Source: Acidimicrobiia bacterium
GTDB lineage: Bacteria; Actinomycetota; Acidimicrobiia; Spongiisociales; ZC4RG35
Length of the DNA stretch: 13,642 nt
Assembly: GCA_009377735.1 (NCBI GenBank)
Contig: WHTL01000072.1
Span: 1 to 13,642, forward strand
Direction of reading: 5' to 3'
Under the pieces are notes generated by a model. It ran no database searches. It saw only the letters and a list, made by a program, of their open reading frames with translations, and was not told the DNA's origin. Of this stretch, positions 1-6,663 are shown piece after piece; the first letter of the stretch is position 1, and each line of letters starts with the position of its first letter. Made by a program: the position numbers and the translations under genes.

Positions 1-37
1 ACTCTCGTCTACCAGGCACTCGACGATTGAGGTGTCC

Positions 38-76
38 CCTGTGGCGCGCCGTGGAATGAACCCGACGCGCCACAGG
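38..76 (-). terminator. Strong hairpin after nrdJ, probable terminator
   Basis: Bases 38-48 (CCTGTGGCGCG) are the perfect reverse complement of 66-76, giving an 11-bp GC-rich stem with a 17-nt loop. It starts 26 bp past the nrdJ stop codon. No T tract follows on either strand, so it is either an actinobacterial-style terminator without a U tail or a 3'-end stabilising structure. Bases 1-37 hold nothing I can name. Confidence 0.55.
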
Positions 77-101
77 CCCAGAGGGACTGGCTGAATCTCA
101 C

Positions 102-3100
102 TTAGCTACAGCCGGTGGTATCTCCGCAGGTGAGGCACACGTAGCAGGAGCCATTTCGCACCGTCATGTGACCACAGCTGGAGCACACGGGGGCGTCGCC
201 CATGTTGTCGGAGAGGGCCATGTCCATCACGTCGCCACTACCTAACGCACCCGCCTTGGTGGAAACCTTCTCGGGTTCGGGGATGGTGGCATCGGGGTCG
301 TCGGCGAAGGCGACCGCCTGCTTGATGGCCTCGACATCACCGTCGGCGATGGCGTCGTCCAACTCGAGCTGGACACCGGCCTCCCTGGCGAGTCCTGACG
401 GGGGCTCGGGGAGTTCCATGTCACGGTCCGGTGGCACCTGGGCGAGCTCGTCACGCTCCAGGTACTCCACACCGAGACTGCGGAACACATAATCGACGAT
501 GGAGTTCGCCATCTTGATGTTGGGATGACCCTCCACCATGCCCCGAGGCTCGAAGGTCTGGAAGGTGAAGGTGTCGACGAACTCCTCGAGCGGCACCCCG
601 TACTGGAGGCCCTTGGAAACGGCAATGGCGAAACAGGAGAGGATTCCCTTGAGGGTCGCCCCCTCCTTGGCGAGATCGATGAAGATCTCACCGAGGGTCC
701 CGTCCTCGTACTCGCCGGTGCGGAGGAACACCTTGTGTCCGCCGATCCGCGCCTCCTGGTTGAAGCCCTGACGACGCGCTGGCAGCAGGAAGCGAGGTGG
801 CTGCATTCCCTGGGCGTAGGCCTCGGTCGGTGAGATGCCGGCCGGGATGTTGCCCCAGTGGATCGACTTCTCCGCCTCGATCGCTGCCGAGATCTCGGCG
901 TTCTCCTCCTCGGACTCACCATCGTCGGAGCTGGCGGAGAGGGGCTGGGATGCCTTGGAGCCGTCTCTATAGATAGCGACCGCCTTGAGACCCAGCTCCC
1001 AAGAGGTGCGGTATGCCTCCTCGATGTCCTCTGTGGTGACCTCGTTGGGCATGTTGATCGTCTTGGAGATCGCCCCGGAGAGGAACGGCTGGGCCGCGGC
1101 CATCATCTTGATGTGACCGTTGTGGTGTATGAGACGTGTCCCGATCTTGCCGTTGCGGTTGGCGGTGTCGAACACACTCAGGTGTTCCTCGGCGAGGTGG
1201 GGTGCGCCCTCGATGGTCTGTGTGCCACAGATGCGATCGTTGGCAGCGGCGATCTCGGTTCTGGTGAAACCGAGGGCACGCAACAGGTTGAAGTCGAACG
1301 CGGTGTACTCGTCGACCTCAAACCCGAGACGTTGCAGGGCCGCCTCACCCACATTGAACACATTGAAGGCGTGCCCGATCTCGAAAGAAGCGGGGAGGGC
1401 CTTCTCGAAAGTGGCGATCTCGTCTGCCGTGAAGCCCTTCTCAGCCAGACTCTCCGGGTTGATGTGGGGTGCGCCCTCCAGGGTGGAGGTCCCGGCGATG
1501 TAGGTGAGGATGTCGGTGACCTGATCCGGCTCGTACCCGAGATGACGCAGCGCCGGCGCCACTGACTGGTTGACGATCTTGAAATAGCCGCCACCGGCCA
1601 GCTTCTTGAACTTCGCCAGGGCGAAGTCGGGCTCCACCCCGGTGGTGTCACAATCCATCAACAATCCGATGGTGCCGGTAGGAGCGAGCAAACTGGCCTG
1701 GGCATTCCGATAGCCATGGGCCTCGCCGAGCTCCAGTGCCCGGTCCCAGGCGGACTGAGCCGCAGCGAGGATCTCGGGCGCAACCTTCTCGCTGTCGATC
1801 CCCATGACGTAGTGGGAGACACCCTCGAAGTCATCCTGGTTGTAAGCAGCACGGCGGTGGTTACGCATCACCCGCAGCATCGACTCGGCATTCTCCTCGT
1901 ACTTGGGGAAAGGCCCAACGACACCGGCCATCTCTGCGGACGTGGCATAGGCGTGTCCGGTGAGGATGGCGGTGAGAGCACCGGCGATGGCTCGACCCTC
2001 GTCGGAGTCGTAGGCGATGCCAGAGCGCATCAGCAAGGAGCCGAGGTTGGCATATCCAAGCCCGAGGGTGCGGTAGTCGTATGAGCCCTGGGCGATCTTC
2101 CGTGAGGGGAAGTGTGCCATCGCGACCGAGACCTCAAGGACGATTGTCCAGAGTCTGATGCCGTGGAGATAGTCCTCAACCTCGAAGCTACCGGTCTCGG
2201 GATCGGTGAACTTCACCAGATTCAGAGAGGCGAGGTTGCAGGCGGTGTCATCAAGAAAAACGTACTCTGAGCAGGGATTACTTGCCCTGATCCGACCACC
2301 GGCGGGGGAGGTGTGCCACTCGTTGATTGTGGTGTCGAATTGGATCCCGGGGTCGGCGCATGCCCAGGCGGCATCGGCGATCCTGGTCCAGAGATCTCGG
2401 GCTTTGATGGTCCTTCGGACATCACCGGTGGTGCGATCGGTGAGACTCCAGTCACCATCTTCGAGGACTGCGTCTATGAAGTCGTTGCTAACCCGGACGG
2501 AGTTGTTGGAGTTCTGCCCGGATACGGTGGCATAGGCGTCACCGTTGAAATCGGCGGGGAGTCCGCCATGCTGGATCAGAACCCGAGCCTTGTCCTCTTC
2601 GGCCTTCTTCCAGTCGACGAACGTCTCGATATCGGGATGGTCCACGTCGAGGATCACCATCTTGGCGGCACGGCGGGTGGTGCCGCCAGACTTGATGGCA
2701 CCGGCGGCGCGATCGCCTATCTTGAGGAAGCTCATGACGCCCGACGACTTTCCTCCGCCGGAGAGGAGCTCGTTTTCGGCCCTGATCGCCGAGAAGTTGG
2801 AACCAGCCCCCGATCCGAACTTGAAGATCCGCGCCTCCCTCGTCCACAGATCCATGATCCCGCCGGGATTCACCAGGTCGTCATCGACCGAGAGTATGAA
2901 ACAGGCGTGGGGAGCGGGTCGGGAGTAGGAGTCGGGAGAAGAAGCGAGCTCCTCGGTCTCGGGCTCGACATACCAAAATCCCTGGGCGGGACCGGAGATG
3001 CCATAGGCATGATGGAGACCGGTGTTGAACCATTGTGGGCTGTTGGGAGCTGCCATCTGACGGGCGAGCATGAAGCGGAGCTCGTCCTCGAAGGCATCGG

Positions 3101-3479
3101 CGTCGTTGTCCGATGCGAAGTATCCGTGCTTCTCGCCCCAGTGGCGCCAGGTGCCGGCGAGTCGGTCGAAGACCTGACGAGCAGACCGCTCCGGTCCGGT
3201 GACCACGTTGCCGTCGTCGTCGAGGACGGGCTCTCCCTCCTCGTCAACCTGGGGGACTCCAGCCTTGCGGAAATACTTGGAGACCATGATGTCGGAGGCG
3301 ACCTGTGACCAGTCGGCGGGAATCTCGGCCCCATCCATCTCGAAAACGACCGACCCGTCGGGGTTGGTGATTCGAGAGTCACGTCGGGACCACTCGATGG
3401 CTTCGTATGGGCTCTTGCCTGCCTCGGTGAAGCGGCGGTCAATGCGGAGACCGGTGCTCTGCTGTGTTGCCTTGCTCAT
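102..3479 (-). CDS. nrdJ: Adenosylcobalamin-dependent (class II) ribonucleotide reductase, long form
   Basis: This 1125-aa cytoplasmic enzyme reduces ribonucleotides to deoxyribonucleotides using a cobalamin-derived thiyl radical. The class II N-terminal region includes PNSPQWFNTG (145-154) and the first redox cysteine C193 (PHACF). The catalytic finger loop NPCSEY has N401, radical cysteine C403 and E405. The partner redox cysteine C414 lies 11 residues later, the usual spacing. APTGTIGLL is at 599-607. A TSCPD-like domain spans about 910-1005 (GEYEDGTLGEIFIDL). The C-terminus carries CxxC..CxxCxxC cysteines (1099-1124), typical of the disulfide-relay tail. The repeated motif GT.T.EGAPH (663-671 and 752-760) marks an inserted helical segment seen in long NrdJ proteins. 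I chose the ATG at 3479 because GGAGG sits 9 nt upstream; the open frame runs on to 3764 but that stretch holds the promoter. No nrdR gene is adjacent. Confidence 0.97.
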   Translation of the reverse strand: MSKATQQSTGLRIDRRFTEAGKSPYEAIEWSRRDSRITNPDGSVVFEMDGAEIPADWSQVASDIMVSKYFRKAGVPQVDEEGEPVLDDDGNVVTGPERSARQVFDRLAGTWRHWGEKHGYFASDNDADAFEDELRFMLARQMAAPNSPQWFNTGLHHAYGISGPAQGFWYVEPETEELASSPDSYSRPAPHACFILSVDDDLVNPGGIMDLWTREARIFKFGSGAGSNFSAIRAENELLSGGGKSSGVMSFLKIGDRAAGAIKSGGTTRRAAKMVILDVDHPDIETFVDWKKAEEDKARVLIQHGGLPADFNGDAYATVSGQNSNNSVRVSNDFIDAVLEDGDWSLTDRTTGDVRRTIKARDLWTRIADAAWACADPGIQFDTTINEWHTSPAGGRIRASNPCSEYVFLDDTACNLASLNLVKFTDPETGSFEVEDYLHGIRLWTIVLEVSVAMAHFPSRKIAQGSYDYRTLGLGYANLGSLLMRSGIAYDSDEGRAIAGALTAILTGHAYATSAEMAGVVGPFPKYEENAESMLRVMRNHRRAAYNQDDFEGVSHYVMGIDSEKVAPEILAAAQSAWDRALELGEAHGYRNAQASLLAPTGTIGLLMDCDTTGVEPDFALAKFKKLAGGGYFKIVNQSVAPALRHLGYEPDQVTDILTYIAGTSTLEGAPHINPESLAEKGFTADEIATFEKALPASFEIGHAFNVFNVGEAALQRLGFEVDEYTAFDFNLLRALGFTRTEIAAANDRICGTQTIEGAPHLAEEHLSVFDTANRNGKIGTRLIHHNGHIKMMAAAQPFLSGAISKTINMPNEVTTEDIEEAYRTSWELGLKAVAIYRDGSKASQPLSASSDDGESEEENAEISAAIEAEKSIHWGNIPAGISPTEAYAQGMQPPRFLLPARRQGFNQEARIGGHKVFLRTGEYEDGTLGEIFIDLAKEGATLKGILSCFAIAVSKGLQYGVPLEEFVDTFTFQTFEPRGMVEGHPNIKMANSIVDYVFRSLGVEYLERDELAQVPPDRDMELPEPPSGLAREAGVQLELDDAIADGDVEAIKQAVAFADDPDATIPEPEKVSTKAGALGSGDVMDMALSDNMGDAPVCSSCGHMTVRNGSCYVCLTCGDTTGCS

Positions 3480-3488
3480 GTGATACTT

Positions 3489-3493
3489 CCTCC
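3489..3493 (-). promoter_or_regulatory. nrdJ Shine-Dalgarno
   Basis: On the minus strand GGAGG, within GAGGAGGAAG, lies 9 nt before the ATG at 3479. It fixes the start and excludes the 95-residue in-frame extension that overlaps the promoter region. Confidence 0.85.
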
Positions 3494-3550
3494 TCGGTCT
3501 TTCCGCCTTACCCGATGCCACCGCGGGCCCCAACTTGTCCAGACCTGTCT

Positions 3551-3577
3551 CTGTTCCCTGTGCTGTCTGTTCCCTGT
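3551..3577. repeat. Two 11-bp direct repeats in the nrdJ leader
   Basis: CTGTTCCCTGT occurs at 3551-3561 and again at 3567-3577, a 16-bp period (ACAGGGAACAG in the nrdJ mRNA). It lies between the NrdR-like boxes and the Shine-Dalgarno. No function is known to me. Confidence 0.6.
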
Positions 3578-3635
3578 TTCCTGGTTTGAAATCCGTGCCC
3601 AGCCGCATGGCGCAAACCACAACATGTGACCGAAA

Positions 3636-3651
3636 CCACAATATGTAGTGG
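3636..3651. promoter_or_regulatory. Candidate NrdR box, distal
   Basis: CCACAATATGTAGTGG is an imperfect 16-bp palindrome (12 of 16 positions symmetric) with the CAATAT-type core of NrdR boxes. NrdR is the ATP/dATP-sensing repressor of ribonucleotide reductase genes. Its centre (3643.5) is exactly 31 bp from that of the box at 3667-3682, the canonical spacing for tandem NrdR boxes. A related half-palindrome (AAACCACAACATGT, 3614-3627) lies 19 bp further towards the gene, out of helical register. Confidence 0.6.
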
Positions 3652-3666
3652 TCTGATTTCAAATCC

Positions 3667-3682
3667 ACCCAATATCTTGGGG
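3667..3682. promoter_or_regulatory. Candidate NrdR box, proximal to the promoter
   Basis: The core CCCAATATCTTGGG (3668-3681) sits in a longer dyad with CCACCC and GGGTGG arms (3665-3685). It matches the general NrdR-box form (CAATATnTTG) and lies just after the predicted transcription start of nrdJ. A bound repressor there would block initiation or promoter clearance. Confidence 0.6.
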
Positions 3683-3692
3683 TGGAGACATC

Positions 3693-3721
3693 AATGTAGT
3701 TACAAGGATGTAACCCGTCAA
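3693..3721 (-). promoter_or_regulatory. nrdJ promoter (-35 TTGACG, -10 TACATT)
   Basis: On the minus strand TTGACG (3721-3716) and TACATT (3698-3693) are separated by exactly 17 nt. Transcription should start near 3686, giving nrdJ an mRNA leader of about 205 nt that contains both NrdR-like boxes. The promoter lies downstream of the 80-aa gene, so nrdJ is probably transcribed independently. The rest of 3722-3832 shows no gene. Confidence 0.6.
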
Positions 3722-3832
3722 GGACCTTGTCGATCGGATATCGATCGGAGGAAGTTGGTCCCAAAATACGCCATCGGGAGCCAACGCGAAAACCGATTTA
3801 CGTCCCGGAACAGGCGCAGAATCGACCGGTTA

Positions 3833-4075
3833 TCAGCTGGAGGGAAGCGTTCTGCTGGAGAAGCGGCTGGCGACCGCAGCAGCGATCGGTGCACCCACCA
3901 GAAGGGCGAGACTCCCCAAGTCCTCACCGATCACTGCCAGCCCCACACCCACCACAAACCCGATGCCACAGCACCACCAGATGAGGGACCGTGGCACGAC
4001 GAAACGCCCAAGACCGAACCCGGTGAGAGCCGAGAAGAGGATCGTCACGATAAGGGCTGCGGGATCCCAGTCCAT
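3833..4075 (-). CDS. Small hydrophobic membrane protein, unknown function
   Basis: This 80-aa protein is mostly hydrophobic, with about three membrane-spanning stretches (7-25, 31-49, 54-69) and a short basic, serine-rich tail (RFSSRTLPSS). I do not recognise the family. Its ATG lies 14 nt after the stop of the thioredoxin-like gene, and GGGAG sits 8 nt upstream of the start, so it is probably cotranslated with its neighbour. A role with a membrane or cell-envelope redox protein is only inference from position. The double cysteine (WWCCG, 33-37) inside a predicted membrane helix is unusual. Confidence 0.65.
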   Translation of the reverse strand: MDWDPAALIVTILFSALTGFGLGRFVVPRSLIWWCCGIGFVVGVGLAVIGEDLGSLALLVGAPIAAAVASRFSSRTLPSS

Positions 4076-4089
4076 CTAGAGAGCTCCCA

Positions 4090-4653
4090 TCAACCGGGTT
4101 CGTTGCCCGGTTTCCACTTGATCCCACATCCGATCGATGCAATCTGGTCCGTGATCTCCTCACCAGCCAGAGTTGCTTCCACCGCGGCCCGGAGGTCGTC
4201 GCCGGTGACGGGCACATCGTTGCTCGGTCGCGCCCCGTCGAACTGGCCTCGATATGTGAGTTTTCGCTCGTGATCGAAGACAAAGATGTCCGGCGTGCAC
4301 ACGGCTCCGAAGGCACGGGCAACTTCCTGGGTATCGTCGTAGAGGATGGGGAAGGGATAACCGACCTCGTCGGATGCCCGCGCCAGGTTCTCGGGGGAAT
4401 CCTCGGGATAGGTGTCGGCATCGTTGGCGGAGATGCCGACCACGTCGACATCAGACCCCGCTACATCGTGACCCAAACTGGCCAACCCCTCGGCGATCCG
4501 CTTCACGTATGGACAGTGGTTGCACATGAAGATGACGACGAGGGCACTGCCGTCGAGCATGTCGGACGCCACGTCCTCTCCTGTGCGGACATCGCGCAAT
4601 TGGAAGGTGGGCATCTTTGTGGAAAGGGGAGTGCTCTGGGAGCTGGTGGCCAT
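4090..4653 (-). CDS. Thioredoxin-fold protein with CNHC motif (TlpA/AhpC-like redoxin)
   Basis: The 187-aa protein has the thioredoxin/AhpC-TSA layout. A short N-terminal strand (PTFQLRDVRTGED) leads to IFMCNHCPYV with the redox pair C44/C47. A VVGISAND strand follows, then the cis-proline loop (VCTPDIFVFD, P121) and the tail SIGCGIKWKPGN with C176. This combination of CNHCPYV and GC.IKWKPGN is characteristic of a widespread bacterial redoxin family whose exact substrate is not settled. There is no signal peptide or membrane anchor, so a cytoplasmic disulfide or peroxide reductase is most likely. The start at 4653 has only a weak ribosome site; M14 (4614) has none either. It lies 45 nt downstream of the 145-aa gene and 14 nt before the 80-aa gene, probably one operon. 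Confidence 0.9.
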   Translation of the reverse strand: MATSSQSTPLSTKMPTFQLRDVRTGEDVASDMLDGSALVVIFMCNHCPYVKRIAEGLASLGHDVAGSDVDVVGISANDADTYPEDSPENLARASDEVGYPFPILYDDTQEVARAFGAVCTPDIFVFDHERKLTYRGQFDGARPSNDVPVTGDDLRAAVEATLAGEEITDQIASIGCGIKWKPGNEPG

Positions 4654-4698
4654 TGTGTCTCGCTCTAGCTTGCGGGCAGAGACATACAGGATACCGGC

Positions 4699-5136
4699 TC
4701 AGGAAGATGTCTCCGGAGCGGTGACGGTCCAGCCGCGACGATTCAGCTCCATGGCGAGGGCTTGGTCGCTGTAGGAGCCGAGGATCCCAGGATCAGGTTC
4801 TACGGCGGTGTCTTCGTCCAGCAGACGGGCCACGGTGTCACGCAGGGTTCTTGCCCATGCCTGTCCGCTGGCGGTGTCGTGGGGGGTGGTTGTCCCATCG
4901 CCGTTCACCATGAACAATGCCGCCTCTGGTCGGGGCCGAGCCCGTGAGCCTCGCTCCCCGTAGACCAGGATCACCGACCCCACCGCCACGTCCTGAATCC
5001 CGCCGCAGGCGATGAACTCACCGACGAAAGCCCACCCCGAGGACTTGGTGGTGTCGACTTCGGTGACGACCTTCGCCCATTGCTTGTGACGTTCGTCACC
5101 AACCATGGGCACATCGACGGCAACGATCGGTTCCAT
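4699..5136 (-). CDS. Conserved-looking protein of unknown function, 145 aa
   Basis: I do not recognise this family. The protein is soluble, mixed alpha/beta in appearance. It has an N-terminal VAVDVPMVGDERHKQW segment, a glycine-rich central strand region (WAFVGEFIACGG...VGSVILVYGERGS, residues about 40-72), and an acidic helical C-terminal half ending ALAMELNRRGWTVT. The frame runs open to 5487, but that extension is antisense to the MoaD-fusion gene. The ATG at 5136 is preferred because TACCCT lies exactly 7 nt upstream, the geometry of a leaderless actinobacterial mRNA. It is probably the first gene of a unit with the thioredoxin-like and 80-aa genes. Confidence 0.7.
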   Translation of the reverse strand: MEPIVAVDVPMVGDERHKQWAKVVTEVDTTKSSGWAFVGEFIACGGIQDVAVGSVILVYGERGSRARPRPEAALFMVNGDGTTTPHDTASGQAWARTLRDTVARLLDEDTAVEPDPGILGSYSDQALAMELNRRGWTVTAPETSS

Positions 5137-5143
5137 GGATTCG

Positions 5144-5149
5144 AGGGTA
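5144..5149 (-). promoter_or_regulatory. -10 box TACCCT, leaderless start of the 145-aa gene
   Basis: On the minus strand TACCCT is followed by 7 nt and then the ATG at 5136, with no Shine-Dalgarno. A -35 is weak (TTCATT, 5172-5167, 17-nt spacer). The geometry predicts transcription starting on the start codon. Confidence 0.5.
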
Positions 5150-5209
5150 GAAGACGTGACCGACGGAATGAAGACGGTGCAATTCCGCGACCAGTCTCCC
5201 AATCGTCTG

Positions 5210-5215
5210 TAGGGT
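5210..5215 (+). promoter_or_regulatory. -10 box TAGGGT, probable (near-)leaderless start of the MoaD-fusion gene
   Basis: TAGGGT lies 8 nt before the ATG at 5224. A GTGGG run in between is a poor Shine-Dalgarno. No clear -35 is visible. The divergent -10 boxes at 5144-5149 and 5210-5215 make 5137-5223 a two-way promoter region. Confidence 0.4.
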
Positions 5216-5223
5216 GTGGGACT

Positions 5224-6222
5224 ATGGCTCGAGTCAGATTGTTTGCCAATCTCAGAGAGATCGCCGGCACACCAACCCTCGATATTGACGGGACCACCGT
5301 CGGATCGGTCATAGAAGCGGTCACCGACCGCTTCGGTGATAAGTTCCGAAGGGGAATGGAATCGGCAAGGCTCTGGCGGAACGGCGAGGCCGTCGCCCCC
5401 GGGGATCCTATCGGCCCCGATGACGAGCTCGCCATCCTCCCCCCGGTTTCCGGTGGTGCCGACACCATGCGGCCCCAAGAGGTGCAACTCGACCCAACGG
5501 TGTTCGTGGGCCTACTCACGCTGGTCGTCGTCGCTCTTACCCACTTCTTTGGCGGATCGCCATCCTTTGCCGCCGCCACGGTTGCCGCTGCCGGGGTGTG
5601 GGCGGCCGACCTGAACGGTGTGATGGAGAACCGAGGCCGGGGAATCGCCGCGGCGCCGGTGGCGATTGCCGCCGGGCTTGGTGCCGTGGCCTCACATGCA
5701 TTCGGCGGTGTCGGGTACGTCATCGCCTTCATCGTCGCCGTGATCGCCAGTGCGGCATGGGCTATCGGCTTCTTCCGGTACCGAGAGCTCAACCTCATCG
5801 CGCCAGGGGTGGTTGTGGCCGTAGTCGGAGCCACAGCCGTGTCCTCTCTCATCCTCACCCGGGACAACCCCGGTGAGGACGCCATCACCATATTCATCGT
5901 CGCCGTGGTGGTTGCTGTCGCCGCTGGCACCCTGGCCGAGCAGCTAGGTTCGATTCCGTTCCTCGACCCCTACGCCGTCAATGCGCTGATGGCGGTGGTA
6001 GCGGCCGTCATCACCGGGCTGATTCTCGATCAGGACGCAGTTGGCTATCTGGTGGTCGGCCTCGGTGTCGCCGTCGCCCTGGTGGCTGGTAGGGGACTGG
6101 GGGCGATGCTACGACTCGGTCATGTCTCTCTGTCCCAACAGCTCCCCGGCTGGTCCCCGTCCCTAGACGGCGCTGTCGTGGCAGCAGCCATCCTCTACCC
6201 CCTAACCCAAATCGCGCTGTAG
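5224..6222 (+). CDS. MoaD/ThiS-like ubiquitin-fold domain fused to a multi-pass membrane domain
   Basis: The 332-aa protein starts with a complete MoaD/ThiS-type beta-grasp domain (1-78): MARVRLFANLREIAG, a helix at about 26-42, and DELAILPPVSGG ending in the G77-G78 pair that in free MoaD is adenylated and thiocarboxylated. Here the reading frame runs on without a stop. A short polar linker (79-91, with M82) leads to about eight or nine hydrophobic segments (roughly 92-108, 114-130, 139-155, 160-182, 191-212, 219-235, 250-268, 272-290, 315-332). The end (LPGW...LDG..VAA..LYPL, 307-327) faintly recalls the C-terminus of CdsA-type cytidylyltransferases but lacks their K-D and H-G-G/D-R residues; this is speculative. 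An internal Gly-Gly would need proteolytic release, or internal initiation at M82, to act as a normal sulfur carrier. The upstream open stretch to 5080 is antisense to the 145-aa gene. Confidence 0.85.
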   Translation: MARVRLFANLREIAGTPTLDIDGTTVGSVIEAVTDRFGDKFRRGMESARLWRNGEAVAPGDPIGPDDELAILPPVSGGADTMRPQEVQLDPTVFVGLLTLVVVALTHFFGGSPSFAAATVAAAGVWAADLNGVMENRGRGIAAAPVAIAAGLGAVASHAFGGVGYVIAFIVAVIASAAWAIGFFRYRELNLIAPGVVVAVVGATAVSSLILTRDNPGEDAITIFIVAVVVAVAAGTLAEQLGSIPFLDPYAVNALMAVVAAVITGLILDQDAVGYLVVGLGVAVALVAGRGLGAMLRLGHVSLSQQLPGWSPSLDGAVVAAAILYPLTQIAL

Positions 6223-6227
6223 CTTGA

Positions 6228-6282
6228 GGGGGGCCGATCTTTGCTTCGCTGTGTTCTGTGGGGGGCCGATCTTAGCTTCGCT
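6228..6282. repeat. Two 23-bp direct repeats, 32-bp period
   Basis: A 23-bp unit beginning GGGGGGCCGATCTT and ending GCTTCGCT occurs at 6228-6250 and 6260-6282 with a single mismatch (T/A at unit position 15). It begins 6 bp after the stop of the MoaD-fusion gene. Confidence 0.75.
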
Positions 6283-6308
6283 ACGCTCGCAAATTGAAGC
6301 CCCCCACA
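6257..6308 (+). terminator. G/C-rich inverted repeat downstream of the MoaD-fusion gene
   Basis: TGTGGGGGGC (6257-6266) is the perfect reverse complement of 6299-6308, a 10-bp stem around a 32-nt loop that carries its own GCTTC (6275-6279)/GAAGC (6296-6300) inner pairing. It could terminate the gene ending at 6222, though the large loop and absence of a T tract make this uncertain. Confidence 0.4.
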
Positions 6309-6642
6309 CCCCCCGAGCCTTCTTTGGACGCGACCCGATGACGTCGCGGAGGTGAGGTCGCGGCGGTACAGCACTTCTTGGGCCCGGGTGAGACTGGGAT
6401 ACGCGATGATCTCATGCCCTCCCAGACGAGCTGGCCACCACCAGTATCAGGGCCGGAGGCAAGCAACCATGCCTGACATCCGAGATTCCCGACCGCTTGC
6501 TATCACGAGGCGAGGGGAGACCTCAAATGCGATCACACCGAACTTGAGCTATCCGGTTCACGAGAGACAGGCACCGGGGTCGCGGAGTTGAGGTCGGACG
6601 GCCCCGACCAGGCGAGAAGTGAAGCAGAGGCAGCCGTGGGGG

Positions 6643-6663
6643 TCTGGGGGCGGAGCCCCCAGA
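6643..6663 (-). terminator. Perfect 9-bp hairpin abutting the stop of the 330-aa gene
   Basis: TCTGGGGGC (6643-6651) pairs perfectly with GCCCCCAGA (6655-6663) around a 3-nt loop. The stem directly touches the stop codon (6664-6666) of the minus-strand gene, as expected for an actinobacterial terminator; no T tract follows. Confidence 0.65.

Larger units (their letters stand above)
6223..6642. other. Gene-free stretch with short repeats
   Basis: About 420 bp without a convincing gene. Short open frames at 6352-6591 (+) and 6281-6466 (-) have arginine/serine/proline-rich, shadow-like composition and no ribosome site. It holds the G-rich repeats at 6228-6308, a minor inverted repeat (GCAAGC 6459-6464, GCTTGC 6495-6500) and a protein-like minus-strand fragment downstream of a TGA at 6449-6447. 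No tRNA or known small RNA was recognised. Confidence 0.5.

Noticed and set aside
2313..3308. 331-aa plus-strand open frame antisense to nrdJ
   Set aside because: It lies entirely within nrdJ on the other strand, is glycine/valine-rich with no recognisable motif, and is explained by codon bias of the real gene.
3480..3690. Cobalamin riboswitch before nrdJ
   Set aside because: Expected because the enzyme uses B12, but I could not find the GCCACTG-type B12 box or the conserved core in the leader on the minus strand.
3730..3750. GATCGG repeats near GTCGATCGGATATCGATCGG as an operator
   Set aside because: Short and GC-biased; the repeats can arise by chance and match no known site.
3480..3764. 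95-residue N-terminal extension of NrdJ
   Set aside because: The extension overlaps the promoter and NrdR-like boxes, while a good GGAGG precedes the ATG at 3479.
6352..6591. 79-aa plus-strand open frame
   Set aside because: Arginine/serine/proline-rich, no ribosome site or -10 box at the right distance, no motif.
6223..6660. tRNA, SRP RNA or other small stable RNA in the gene-free stretch
   Set aside because: No T-loop GGTTCRA with matching acceptor stem and no SRP core motif could be found.
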